From positions 17,593,346 through 17,657,345 of the forward strand of contig CM020618.1 of assembly GCA_009829735.1 (NCBI GenBank): DNA of 64,000 bases. Reading direction: 5' to 3'. The position numbers were made by a program, and so were the translations under genes. Positions 39,637 to 49,519 of this stretch are shown here, piece by piece (the first letter of the stretch is position 1; every line of letters starts with the position of its first letter). Source of the DNA: Pyropia yezoensis. Its lineage: Eukaryota; Rhodophyta; Bangiophyceae; Bangiales; Bangiaceae. The notes under the pieces are model-generated. The model was not told where the DNA came from. It did no database searches and saw nothing but the letters and a program-made list of their open reading frames with translations.

Positions 39637-42084
39637 ATGTCCTATCCCCAGGTGCTTGAAGAGGAGGAAGACCTCCTGATCGGGGAGGAGATGGAGGACG
39701 ACGCGCCTGTCGGTCCCGACGCCGCGCGTTACGGGGTGAGCTCGTCTGACGACGACGGGCCTGCGGTGTCCGTCCGTCTGTCGGCCGGAGGACTGTCGTC
39801 CGTGTGCAGCGGCACGACGGTGCCGTCGGCCGGAGGTCAACCCGGCGGTCAACCGCGCGTGGCGGCTTCTACCCCCTCTCTGCCGGCTGCCCGGATGGAG
39901 CCTGGTGCCGGTGCCGGCTCACCGCAGGTACCTCAAGATGGTCCGCCCTGCGGCGGAGGTGGCGACCCGCAGCCGACTCCGGCTGGTCAAGGTGGTCCGG
40001 GTGTCCGGGCGGTGACTCCTCGAGGCGGTCCCGACGTTGACGCGGGTGGTGGTGGCGGTGCGACACCCGGTGCGGTGGGTCAAGACGGTGCGGGTGTCCG
40101 CACGGCCGGGGCTCCGGCTCCGGAGGCTGTCCAAGTGCCTTCCACTTCCGAGGCGGGGGCTACGCCGACGGGTGGTGCCGGCGCCGGTACCATACCTGCG
40201 GTGCCGCGGGTGTCGAGCGGTCAAGACGCTCCTTCTCCCATGGCGGTTGACCCGGGAGTTACTCCGGGCGGGCGCCCGCCCTTCTTCTTCCTCCTCGGCC
40301 TCGTCCATCTCCGACGTCGGCCCCTCTGCCGGTGGTGCGTCCCCCGGCGCCCCCGATTCTTCCTGGTCCTGCCCGGGTTGCCCCGTTGGGTGGCGGCGTC
40401 GCCCGTGGCGGCGGGTCAACCCGCCATGTCGGTGTCCAACTTGGTGGCTCGGGTTCGAGGCCTCACGGTGCAAGAGTCGATGGAGTCCGATGGGCCGTAT
40501 GCGGGTGGACTTCCACCTGGTGCATCCCCGTGGAGAATCCTCCCGGCGCGTCAAGGTGGACCCGTGCTGGGAGCGGGAGTTGGTGGCGGGCTGGTCAACC
40601 AGCCCGAACGCGGTCCGGGTGGAACACCATTGGATCCTGAGTCAGCCGGACGACCGGCATGCGCAGCTCTGGCGCACCCGGGTGGGACGGGGTGAGGTCT
40701 ACCTCGACCCCAACTTCGGGGTCTGCGACTTGATTGCCCCCGCGTTGCCGCGGGAGATTGACTACCCGGCTAGTGCTCGGGGATTGCGGCGGCGGCGGAG
40801 CCGGTTGCGTTTGGGGAGACGGTGAGCCGTACCGGTCGGTATCCCGACTTTGACTACTACCCCGGGGGAACCCCCGTATCTGTCGTTGACGGCTCCCTAC
40901 CCGCCCATGGCGGGGTTGAAGTCGGCGTCGAGTTGGCGACGTAACCATGGTGTCATGGCCGATGCGTTCCGCACGGATATAACGTGTGCGTTGCAGACCC
41001 GGCAACGGTCGTGCTCCGGTATACCACTCCCGTGCGCCCGCAGCTATGGCAGGAGGGTGGGAACCCGCCCCTGCTTTCCGGTTTGACACCGGCTCCTGCC
41101 TTCGCTACTTCGGGAGTGTGTTGGCCTCGCGACCGGTCCACCCGTTGCAGGGTACCTTCACCCTTGAGGTTACCCCTCGGGCAGGCTTCATCCTTCTTGC
41201 TGTCCGTCCGCCGGCAGGGTCGTCTGTTTCATCTTCCGACGGGTGTCCGTCGCACATCGCGCAGTTGGGCGTGGATCTGATAGCCGCCAAGACCGGGTTG
41301 GCCCGGGAGTTCGAAGCCCTGCTGGCTGTTCACGATGCCGTGAACTGGGCTGGGGTGTTGGACCTTCCCCGTACCGGGACCCGCAGGCTGGGGCTTCCCC
41401 CTTGCCTCGTCACTCGTTGCGTGTCCGGCGTACTCAGCCGGGTGAGCCCAGTTGCCATGGGTGGGCATCCACCGAGGCTGTTGCTGACCTGGGTATTCCC
41501 ATGGTTATCCATGACCCTCTTCAGGTCCTTGCTCCGTGGTTCGGTAACCCGATGCCGGCGGCGGTAGGCCGTCGTCCCCGAGAGTGGGGCTCTGTGGGTG
41601 GGGAGCGTGAGGTGTCCCGTCGTCGGGCGGAGTACCGCCGTGGTTACGGTGGAGCCCCTTCGGTAGGGTCCTACCGGGCCTCGTATCAGGTGCCACCGGC
41701 TCCGGTGGTAGCCGTGTCGGCTCCTGTGGCTCCTCTGGCTGCGCCAGTGTCACCTCCCGCCCCTGTCCTACATGACGGGGGTCCCCGTCTCTGGTATGAA
41801 GGCGTTGACGCCCTTGTTACCCGCGCAATGCGTGGGGTCTCTCTGTTAGCTGGGGGGATATCCCCCCAGGTGCTGCGCTGGTTGGGTCAGCGCGTTGCTT
41901 CGGTGGCGTGCTGGACCGCCTCCAGAAAGCTCTGGAGGACGTGGAGGCTGGCCGCAGCACCCTCGTCCAGCTATGCACCGAGGTAACTCGGGTGGTCGAC
42001 CGTCGTGACGTTGCCGACCGGTGGAGCACGGAGGTCTACGCGCTTACGCGTGAGTGGCCTCCCTCGGGCAGTGGGTCTACCCAC
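39637..42084 (+). pseudogene. E2 antisense ORF as read at the right contig start, frames broken
   Basis: Copy of 29395-31842. Several one-base changes in homopolymers (for example near 40251, 40404, 40494, 40788, 41260, 41370, 41837) break the frame. Judged to be consensus error next to the gap; use 29392-31842 as the gene. Confidence 0.85.
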
Positions 42085-42567
42085 TGAGGAGTGCTATTGT
42101 TTGTGCGGGAGAGGGCCCCGGCAACCCTTATGGTAGCCGGGTAGTAGTGAGTATAAACTCATCCCCCGCTGGGGGCATTGCTTGCCTCTGTTTGCTGCCC
42201 TGGGGAGTACCCCTTCTGGCTCAGTGGTGCCTTGCCTCCCGTCCAACTTCTTCCGGTTGGTTCATGCTTGGGGAGGTTATCCTCCCTCACTTTGTGTCTT
42301 GGCTTGGGGAGGTCATCCTCCCGTGTAAGCTCCCTAGTTACTTCGATATTATCGGAGTTAGCCTTTACCTTTAAGTTAACTTATTGAAGTTCAGGTTTTT
42401 ACTTAGTTACCTAAGCTTAGCTCTACTTAGTTACCTAAGCTTGGTTCGACTTAGAAATCTAAGTCTGATTTGACTTAGAAACCTAAGTCTGCCGTACCCA
42501 CGTCACACCCTACTTAGTAGGTATAAGCCTCACCCCCCAACAGCCGAAGTCGGTGTCGGTTGGGTTG
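42085..42567. promoter_or_regulatory. Convergent 3' region of E2 (second assembled copy)
   Basis: Identical to 31843-32322, with the hairpin array at 42401-42527. Confidence 0.5.
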
Positions 42568-45500
42568 TTACAGTAGGCGTCGTCGCCTCATGTAAGGCAT
42601 GAGTAGTTGGCGGGGTATATTCGCCGCCTGTTCCCAGGTGGGTGAGTCGTATCCGACCCACATAACCTTGACGTACCAGGGTCCTGGTATGTCCGGGTCG
42701 GTGTGTCCGACCACGCTCTCTACTTGGTATGGAATCCCATCCGGTCCCACCGGGTCATCCGACCGGTGGGTTGTAAGAGCTTCATGTAGCAACCCAGCCG
42801 GTACCGGCTGAGGCTGTTCCGGCTTCGGAGCAGGTGTGACATCATTCATACTGATGCGTTGGATCTCCGTATCGGAGTGTAAGATAACAGAGTGGTCATC
42901 TCTGTGGAGGATCTGGTACGGTCCCTTGACCGGTTGCATAAGCTTGTTCCCTCGGAACTTCTGGTGTCTGATATAGACCCAGTCACCTGTTACCAGGGTT
43001 GCGTTGCGCACCCGTAGTCGGGCGTCGAAGTTCTTCTTATACCGAAGTTGTGTTCTGTCAAGGGCACCCTTGAGCTTAGGAATCATCCACGATAGCTTGG
43101 CCAACCAAGCTAGGTGGATGCGTTCGGCGGGTCGGCCCTTCGGTGTATCATACCGAGTGCACCTGCCGGGTGGCAGCGTCAAGTTACCGACGCCTAGTGG
43201 CATGACCCACTCCAGCGGAGCAATGTTTGTGCTCCGATGTGGCCTGGCATTGTATGCCAGGGTGAGTACGGACAGAAGCCTGTCCCAAGTGTTCGTGTGC
43301 TCGGCCACGTAGCACTGTAGCATCTTGACGATGGTGCGGTTGAACCGCTCCACCTGCCCGTTGGACTGCGGGTGGTAGTCGGATGCCCGACGTGGTTCGA
43401 TACCGAACATGCCCAGGACCTTTGTGCAGAATGCCGACGTAAGGTTTGCTCCGTTATCGGAGAGGAGTTGCTTCATGACTCCGTATGCACTGATCCAGTG
43501 GTCAACCACTGCGTTCATGATCGTGTATGCCGTATCATTCGGGATGGCTGCCGCTCTTGACAGCTTAGTGAATCGGTCAGACATGACCAGGATGTACCTG
43601 TTCCCTTCTTCCGTTATCGGAAGTGGCCCGAGTATGTCGATAGCGACTTGCTCGTTGGGCCCATCAGGTGGGAATAGCTTCATGGCAGACGCCCGCCTAT
43701 GTAGACTCATGCGGTTACGTGCACAGGGGTGGCATCCCCGTACGTGGTCGACCACGTCGACGGCCATTGCTGGCCAGTAGAAGAACCTTCGCATTGCTGC
43801 GAACATACGTGAACCCCCCGGGTGTCCGGCTGTAGGGTTCTCATGTTCTCGTTTCATGACGGCTTGCCGTAAGGACACGGGAACCACGACTTGATGTCGT
43901 CCATCGGCGGGTGCCCGCCGGTATATGAGTCCGTCTTCGTTCTCGGAGAAGATGCCGGCCGTACCGGCCAGGAGGTTAGCACGATGACGTCTACAGTCAT
44001 CGTCGTTGGCCTGTGCCTCGCGGAAGTCCGCGAGGGTCAATGGGCACGCAAGGTGTGCCATGGTATGGTCAGCCATACCCTGGGTAGCATTACCCACCAT
44101 GCACACCGGTACTACCGGGATGTCCTCGTCCACCGGGCGGGTATCCCCGCTCGGGGTGTCGAGTCGAGACAACGCGTCTCCGAGGTGGTGGGTTGACCCA
44201 GCCTTATACACCGTGCGGTAGTCGTGCTCGGCCATCTTCAGCCTCCATCGGGCTAGCCTCCCATGGCTATCGGAATCCTTGTCACCAAGGTTGAGGAGCC
44301 ATCGTAGGGGTTCGTGGTCGGACCTCACGATGAACCTGGAGCCCTCCAGGTATGGACGGAGCAGTTGCACTGCCCATATAACTCCGAGGCATTCACGCTC
44401 GGTGGCACTATAGTTCCGCTCAGCCGGGTTGAGTGTCCGGCTGAAGTACCCTACCGGACGTAGGTCCGGGATAACGTTGTCGGTACCGATCAACGTCTCT
44501 CCCTGTAACAGGGTGCATCCCACTTGTGTATCACACGCATCGACATCGATGACGAAGGTACCCCGTCTATGCGGTAACGCAAGGACGGGTGGGGCTAGTA
44601 GGGTTCGCTTCAGCGACTCGAATGCCTCCTCTTCGCTAGGCGAAGGGGGTTGGAGTACCTTGGGTAAGGTACTGCTCGTAAGAACCGTTAACGGTTTAGC
44701 TATCCGAGCGAAGTCCTTGACGAACCGTCGGTATACATTGCACATTCCCAGGAAGCTCTTGAGCTGCGTCTGGGTGTTAGGGAATCGGGCATCCCGGAGT
44801 GCCCGGGTATTGGCTTCGAGTACCCCTAGTTTACCAGGGGTTATCTGGTGGCCCAGATACTCGACCGTCTGTTGGAAGAAGGCGCACTTCTTCAGACGCA
44901 GGGTTACCCCGGCGTTCCTCAAGAGGGTGAGTACCTCGTCCACATGTTGCACATGGTCATCCATGCTACGCGAGAAGACGATGACGTCATCGAGGTACAC
45001 TAGGCAGCTACGCCACTTCACCCCCGACAGTATGATGTCGATAGCCCGCTGGAATGTAGCGGGGGCGTTGGACAATCCGAAGGGCATCCTTAGGAACTCG
45101 TACACTCCACTGTGACAGACGAATGCCGTCTTGGGGATATCCTCGTCCGCCACCGGGATCTGCCAGTATCCGGCATTGCAGTCGATGGTGGTAAACACCG
45201 TAGCCTCCCCCAGGGAGTCGATGCATTCATCCATCCTTGGTAAAGGGTATGAGTCCTTCTTGGTAACCAAGTTGAGGCGTCGATAATCGATGCAAAACCG
45301 AGGGGTTTGATCCTTCTTCGGCACAATAACGACTGGGGCACCCCATTCCGACATCGAAGGTCGGATCACCTTAGCTTCACTCATCCTCTTCACTTCTCCA
45401 TCAACGATCTCTCGTTGCATAGGTCCCGCTCGGTGCGGTTGTGAGCGGGCGGGTCGTGCGCCTGGTACCAGGTCTATACGATGTTGGGTTGCCCCAATGG

Positions 45501-46734
45501 TCCCCAAGGCCCCGCCTGTCCACATAACGTCATGCTTTCTTAGCATCCGTCGTACCCCTTCGGCTACCGAAGGGGGAAGGTGGTCGAGGTCAGCCTCGGC
45601 CAGTGCCTTCAAGGCCTCTTGGTCCTTTGGCGGCAGGTCCGCCGGAGCCGCCGATGGGTTAGGCTTCCCGTCATCGGTTTGCTGTCGCTCGGTGGTCTCG
45701 GCGACCGCCAGTACTTCAAGTGGTTCCACTTGACCTTCCTTATCAGGGGTAAGGATATCTCCTTCGTAGAGTTCGGCAATCCCGAGGATAGTTCCCTTCG
45801 GGAGGGTGACTGCCTTACGGCGATAGTTCGCCATCACTAGGAGGGACGACCCTCCTGCTGGGAGGTCTATGAGACCGTTGGCCATGGTCAACCCCTGGCG
45901 CTTGTACGTCCGTAGGTTGGACTGGACTCTGCAGATGCCTGCGAGGTCGCAGTTAACCGGGAGGACTGTCTCTGACAACGGCTCAAAGCGAGTTCGCTTG
46001 GCCAACCGAAGTGTCTTCGGCTCGACGCTTGCGTACACCTCAGCCACGTTAACGTGGCTTCCTTGTAGCGTCAGGTCCCTGACGATAGCCGTGTGTCCTC
46101 GCTTCGTCCCGTCGGCTTCTTGAAGCTCGACGGTCCTCCGGCCTGGCCGGATTGCATCAACGTGAACGTTGATGAAGGTGCACCCCAGTATGCAGGGCAC
46201 CGATAGCGTTTCACATACCAGGAAGTCAACTTCCGTGGTGAGATCCCCGATGGTAACCTGCAGCGACATCGCTGCGGTCGTACGAATGAGTCGACCATTC
46301 GCGTCCTTGATGGTGGGTCCCCGAGTCACTCTGACTCGTGGAAGCCACTTGTCCGGGAGGGTATCCTTCCGGATAAGGTTGGGTCCAGCCCCTGTGTCCA
46401 GTACAGGGTAGTACGATCGTGTCGACTGGGGGTCAACCCCCAGTGTGGCTGATACCTTGAAGTTCTCCAAGGTAAACAACACATGTCCTACACCGATATC
46501 CGGTGTAGCTCGGGCATCCTGAACAGGGCCCTTGTCTGGTTCAACGTGACGGGGCTTCCCGTCCTCTCCTCCCAACCTTGGAGGTTGGTCATCAATCCCC
46601 TGACGCCGTGTCGTCGGGGCCGGAAGGTGTACCCGGGGGTTGATGCGGCGTCGGCTCAACCGCGCTCTCCGTGGGGCTTTCCCCGCGGCACTCCGGGGTG
46701 GCTTGCTTGGGTAACCCCAGCGCCCCCCGGTCAT
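42568..46734 (-). CDS. pol: E2 Pol polyprotein, second assembled copy
   Basis: 1388 codons giving the same protein as 32323-36489; see that entry for domains. This copy is contiguous with the undamaged gag and the real 5' LTR (49152-49514). Confidence 0.93.
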   Translation of the reverse strand: MTGGRWGYPSKPPRSAAGKAPRRARLSRRRINPRVHLPAPTTRRQGIDDQPPRLGGEDGKPRHVEPDKGPVQDARATPDIGVGHVLFTLENFKVSATLGVDPQSTRSYYPVLDTGAGPNLIRKDTLPDKWLPRVRVTRGPTIKDANGRLIRTTAAMSLQVTIGDLTTEVDFLVCETLSVPCILGCTFINVHVDAIRPGRRTVELQEADGTKRGHTAIVRDLTLQGSHVNVAEVYASVEPKTLRLAKRTRFEPLSETVLPVNCDLAGICRVQSNLRTYKRQGLTMANGLIDLPAGGSSLLVMANYRRKAVTLPKGTILGIAELYEGDILTPDKEGQVEPLEVLAVAETTERQQTDDGKPNPSAAPADLPPKDQEALKALAEADLDHLPPSVAEGVRRMLRKHDVMWTGGALGTIGATQHRIDLVPGARPARSQPHRAGPMQREIVDGEVKRMSEAKVIRPSMSEWGAPVVIVPKKDQTPRFCIDYRRLNLVTKKDSYPLPRMDECIDSLGEATVFTTIDCNAGYWQIPVADEDIPKTAFVCHSGVYEFLRMPFGLSNAPATFQRAIDIILSGVKWRSCLVYLDDVIVFSRSMDDHVQHVDEVLTLLRNAGVTLRLKKCAFFQQTVEYLGHQITPGKLGVLEANTRALRDARFPNTQTQLKSFLGMCNVYRRFVKDFARIAKPLTVLTSSTLPKVLQPPSPSEEEAFESLKRTLLAPPVLALPHRRGTFVIDVDACDTQVGCTLLQGETLIGTDNVIPDLRPVGYFSRTLNPAERNYSATERECLGVIWAVQLLRPYLEGSRFIVRSDHEPLRWLLNLGDKDSDSHGRLARWRLKMAEHDYRTVYKAGSTHHLGDALSRLDTPSGDTRPVDEDIPVVPVCMVGNATQGMADHTMAHLACPLTLADFREAQANDDDCRRHRANLLAGTAGIFSENEDGLIYRRAPADGRHQVVVPVSLRQAVMKREHENPTAGHPGGSRMFAAMRRFFYWPAMAVDVVDHVRGCHPCARNRMSLHRRASAMKLFPPDGPNEQVAIDILGPLPITEEGNRYILVMSDRFTKLSRAAAIPNDTAYTIMNAVVDHWISAYGVMKQLLSDNGANLTSAFCTKVLGMFGIEPRRASDYHPQSNGQVERFNRTIVKMLQCYVAEHTNTWDRLLSVLTLAYNARPHRSTNIAPLEWVMPLGVGNLTLPPGRCTRYDTPKGRPAERIHLAWLAKLSWMIPKLKGALDRTQLRYKKNFDARLRVRNATLVTGDWVYIRHQKFRGNKLMQPVKGPYQILHRDDHSVILHSDTEIQRISMNDVTPAPKPEQPQPVPAGLLHEALTTHRSDDPVGPDGIPYQVESVVGHTDPDIPGPWYVKVMWVGYDSPTWEQAANIPRQLLMPYMRRRRLL

Positions 46735-46742
46735 CCTTCCTC

Positions 46743-48926
46743 TTACTCGTTTCCCGCCCTTGGTAGGGTGCTGTCCGCCGGGACATCCGGCTGAGGAGGT
46801 GCCCCCTCGACGGCCAGTACTCCACCTGGAGCTGGCTGCCTACCCGGTGCGGGTCCGGGTGCTCGGGCGGGATATCCCCCAGTAGATGCCTTGCGTTGCG
46901 CCGCTGCCCGCCGAGACTCCTCGGGGATGAGTGGGCAGGAAGACACCCAGTGCTGGGGATCCCCACACAACATACACCCGGACGTGCCGGTCCCCCCTTG
47001 AGTTCGCATCGGGGTAGCCCCGTAGCCACGGTTGCCTCCCTCGGGCGCCCGAGTGCCTGCTCCCTGGTAGGCCTTGGGTCCTTGGGTCAACCAGAACATG
47101 GATTCCCCCAACCGGCTGGGTCGGCCCGCAATCTGCGGAGGTGCCTCCGTGCGCACCGCCCATGTTGGCAAGGGTTGGTGAGGGTTACCCGTCACCGGGG
47201 AGTACCCCGTAGTCCGCACATACGGGACGCGCCGTCCCGTGCCTTCGTTGACCTGGAACTGGGTTCCAGCCGGGGCGATGTACGCTACCGTACCATGTTC
47301 ATCAATCACCGGCGTCGCCGGCAGCAACAGGTGGCCCTGTTGGTCGACTAGAGGGTCATCCTCACCAATAGGGGTATGTTCGGTCGCCACCAGTACTGGT
47401 GCGGCCTTACGTTCCACCTTCTCTTGCCTCGGTACCGGGGTAAGACTGGGCTTGCCTCCCTCACCCTTGGGCTTCGGGGCCAAGGCACACTCCGGGTGTA
47501 CAACCCGGTAGGCGTCCCCTAGGGACTTGCACATATGCATCAGTCGACTGAAGTTCGTCCGTGCCGTGTTGGCGCCCCGTGCGGATATCCGCACGTAGTT
47601 GGGTACTCCTGCGAACAGGATGGCCCGTAGCTCCCCTTCTCCGAGGAGCTTCCCCAGCTCGTAGTCGAGCTCTTGGATCCGGCGTCCAAACATCTCCTCA
47701 TCCTCCCAGGACTGGGCGGTGGCAGTGCGAAGGGCCCGATAGTGGTCCTCGCACTTGTCCTCACTGAGGTAGCTGCTCAGCAGCTCCTTCAATATCCCAC
47801 GGTAATCCATGGGGGTGGCCGCGACCCTCATTCCCGGCATCGGGGATGCCTGGCGAAGAATGCCTCGCACCTGTTCATCAACAAAGAACGGGAGGATCTC
47901 CAGAGCCAGCCCCTCGTTAACGAGCGCCTTGTCTGCGGCTGCCTTGAAGCTAGTCAAGAAGCCGATGACTGCCAACGGGCGTCCGTTCGGCCCCCCGAAC
48001 ATAGGGACTCCCTTCATAAGGGTCTGCATAGAGCGGATCGCCCGATGCGACGTATTACGCATCGATTCCGATACGGTGGTAGAGCGGTCCTCCAAACGAT
48101 AACGTTCCGGAGTAAGAACCGACCGGAAGACCTCGTTGACGATCTCCGTGTCAGCGTCCTGGATATCCAGTCGCTTAGCCAGTTGATGAGCGAACTCATC
48201 GGACTCCATCCGCTTCAGTAGGCTCGCAGTTACCTGCGCGGTCATAGCTTCCACCACTGAAGATGGTACTTCAGGCGTCGGCACCTCGGGAACCCGAGTT
48301 GCCTGGCCTCCTTCGTCGTGGGGGTACTGCGAGAGGGTACCTCCTCCCCCAATAACCGACTCTCCCCCGGCGTACGTATCCGCCGGGTCGTGTCCGCGGA
48401 GTCCGCTTCGGGTGCTCCGAGCGTATCGCTCCGTGTGACTCCGTTCCAATTCTGCCGACGAGTCGGACCCATACCCCATTGTGTCCGGGGGTTGTCCAGG
48501 AGTAGCAACACCGGGGTTGACCCTGGTGGACTCCGAAAGTAGTCCGGCCGGTTCGAACCGTACCGGTGTGGGAGGAACACGACGGGGTCCCGTCGTGTGC
48601 CGTGTTGACATCAACACTGCCATTGCGTCCTCCGTCCGATCTTGACGGGCGTCGAGCCCGGAAAACCGGGCCTCGATGCGGGCCAATGATGCCATCAGGG
48701 AATCCCCTGGTGAAGGAGGCGGCGGAGTGAGGTCGGTCGACGACAGTTGAGGCGGGCCCCCGCCTCCTGCCGTCCGAGCCGTGCCAAACGTCGATCCGGC
48801 ACCGGAAAGCATTGGCGTCTCAATGTTATCGATCGGGTTCCCGATCCCGGTTCCCGTAGTCACCTCCGGGGTCGGCGTCGACGCCGATCCGTCATCTTGA
48901 ACGTTCCCCGTCTCTTGGGTAGACAT
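46743..48926 (-). CDS. gag: E2 Gag, intact (727 aa)
   Basis: Starts at the ATG at 48926 (MSTQETGN), shared with E1; a GTG six bases upstream is less likely. The N-terminal about 200 residues are Pro/Ser/Thr/Gly-rich; the middle, about 270-450, is a helical capsid-like region (PLAVIGFLTSFKAAADKAL, LEILPFFVDEQVRGIL). The CCHC knuckle CMLCGDPQHWVSSC lies at about residues 651-664, and a Pro-rich tail ends AGNE. It forms the particle and binds the RNA genome. Stop TAA at 46743-46745, then GAGGAAGG, then the ATG of pol in another frame. Confidence 0.93.
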   Translation of the reverse strand: MSTQETGNVQDDGSASTPTPEVTTGTGIGNPIDNIETPMLSGAGSTFGTARTAGGGGPPQLSSTDLTPPPPSPGDSLMASLARIEARFSGLDARQDRTEDAMAVLMSTRHTTGPRRVPPTPVRFEPAGLLSESTRVNPGVATPGQPPDTMGYGSDSSAELERSHTERYARSTRSGLRGHDPADTYAGGESVIGGGGTLSQYPHDEGGQATRVPEVPTPEVPSSVVEAMTAQVTASLLKRMESDEFAHQLAKRLDIQDADTEIVNEVFRSVLTPERYRLEDRSTTVSESMRNTSHRAIRSMQTLMKGVPMFGGPNGRPLAVIGFLTSFKAAADKALVNEGLALEILPFFVDEQVRGILRQASPMPGMRVAATPMDYRGILKELLSSYLSEDKCEDHYRALRTATAQSWEDEEMFGRRIQELDYELGKLLGEGELRAILFAGVPNYVRISARGANTARTNFSRLMHMCKSLGDAYRVVHPECALAPKPKGEGGKPSLTPVPRQEKVERKAAPVLVATEHTPIGEDDPLVDQQGHLLLPATPVIDEHGTVAYIAPAGTQFQVNEGTGRRVPYVRTTGYSPVTGNPHQPLPTWAVRTEAPPQIAGRPSRLGESMFWLTQGPKAYQGAGTRAPEGGNRGYGATPMRTQGGTGTSGCMLCGDPQHWVSSCPLIPEESRRAAAQRKASTGGYPARAPGPAPGRQPAPGGVLAVEGAPPQPDVPADSTLPRAGNE

Positions 48927-49151
48927 GGTCACAATCAGTCAACCGACGTATCAATCACCACGAACAAGAGAGCGAGGGGGTAGATTGGGGAGAGTAACAG
49001 TAGATCACAGTCACAGGTAAAATCTCAACACAATCGATCAGGTCGCAACACCACGAGTACAAGAAAAGGACCGGATCCCTATCCGTGTGCCAGGGCCGAA
49101 GACGGCGTCACCACAAGGGTGACGGAAACCCGTCCCCTGCTGCTCCACCAA
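48927..49151 (-). other. E2 5' leader with primer-binding site
   Basis: The 18-base primer-binding site occupies 49133-49150 (element strand TGGTGGAGCAGCAGGGGA), one base from the LTR. The remainder is leader nearly identical to 14005-14229. Confidence 0.75.
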
Positions 49152-49514
49152 TGTAGCACAATAGGAATCCGTCGCACGTCCACTCTCAGGGAACACTCAC
49201 CAAGGGGGATCGGCACCAACGTCACCGGGAGGCCAAGGTTGCTGTCCTTGGAGCGCAAGCCACGGGACCAAGATGGGAGCCCAAATGGGAGGGGTTTGTT
49301 GTTCTACCTTGGCCGGCGGTGGATTCGCCACCGGCCCCCTCGTTATAAACCCTCGGAGACACTACTAACTACCCTCCACCCCAAGATGCAAGTCCCTCTG
49401 GTCATACGTAACTTATAGATACCGTGACCAGTACGAACTATCAAATTGAAAGTTAAGGGTTAGAAGTAGCCCCCCTGATATTAGGGTCACAATACGGACA
49501 ACCATATTGCTACA
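49152..49514 (-). repeat. E2 5' LTR (right copy)
   Basis: 363 bp, ends TTGCTACA followed by the duplicated GGCCC. TATAAA on the plus strand near 49345. Confidence 0.95.
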
Positions 49515-49519
49515 GGCCC
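49515..49519. repeat. Target-site duplication of E2 (right)
   Basis: GGCCC, identical to 28440-28444. Confidence 0.88.

Larger units (their letters stand above)
39241..48986. repeat. Second assembled copy of the E2 interior (same as 28994-38740)
   Basis: Base for base the same as 28994-38740, offset 10,245 through pol, with differences only as single-base homopolymer indels near the gap on each side. Only one 5' LTR, one 3' LTR and one GGCCC pair exist for the whole region. Confidence 0.9.
28445..49514 (-). mobile_element. E2: young Ty3/gypsy chromovirus, shown doubled by assembly
   Basis: Same family as E1 (same LTR type, primer-binding site, polypurine tract and gene order). LTRs 28445-28807 and 49152-49514 differ at only two positions by eye, so insertion is recent. 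As given it spans 21,070 bp because the inside is present twice around a gap of exactly 500 N; joining 28445-38740 to 48987-49514 gives about 10,824 bp, close to E1 (10,889). Taking the clean copy of each gene, gag (727 aa), pol (1388 aa, integrase Glu present) and the antisense ORF (816 aa) are all intact. Confidence 0.93.

Noticed and set aside
28445..49514. A genuine tandem pair of E2 elements sharing sequence
   Set aside because: No middle LTR is present, one target duplication flanks the whole, the gap is exactly 500 N, and indels cluster only at the gap edges.
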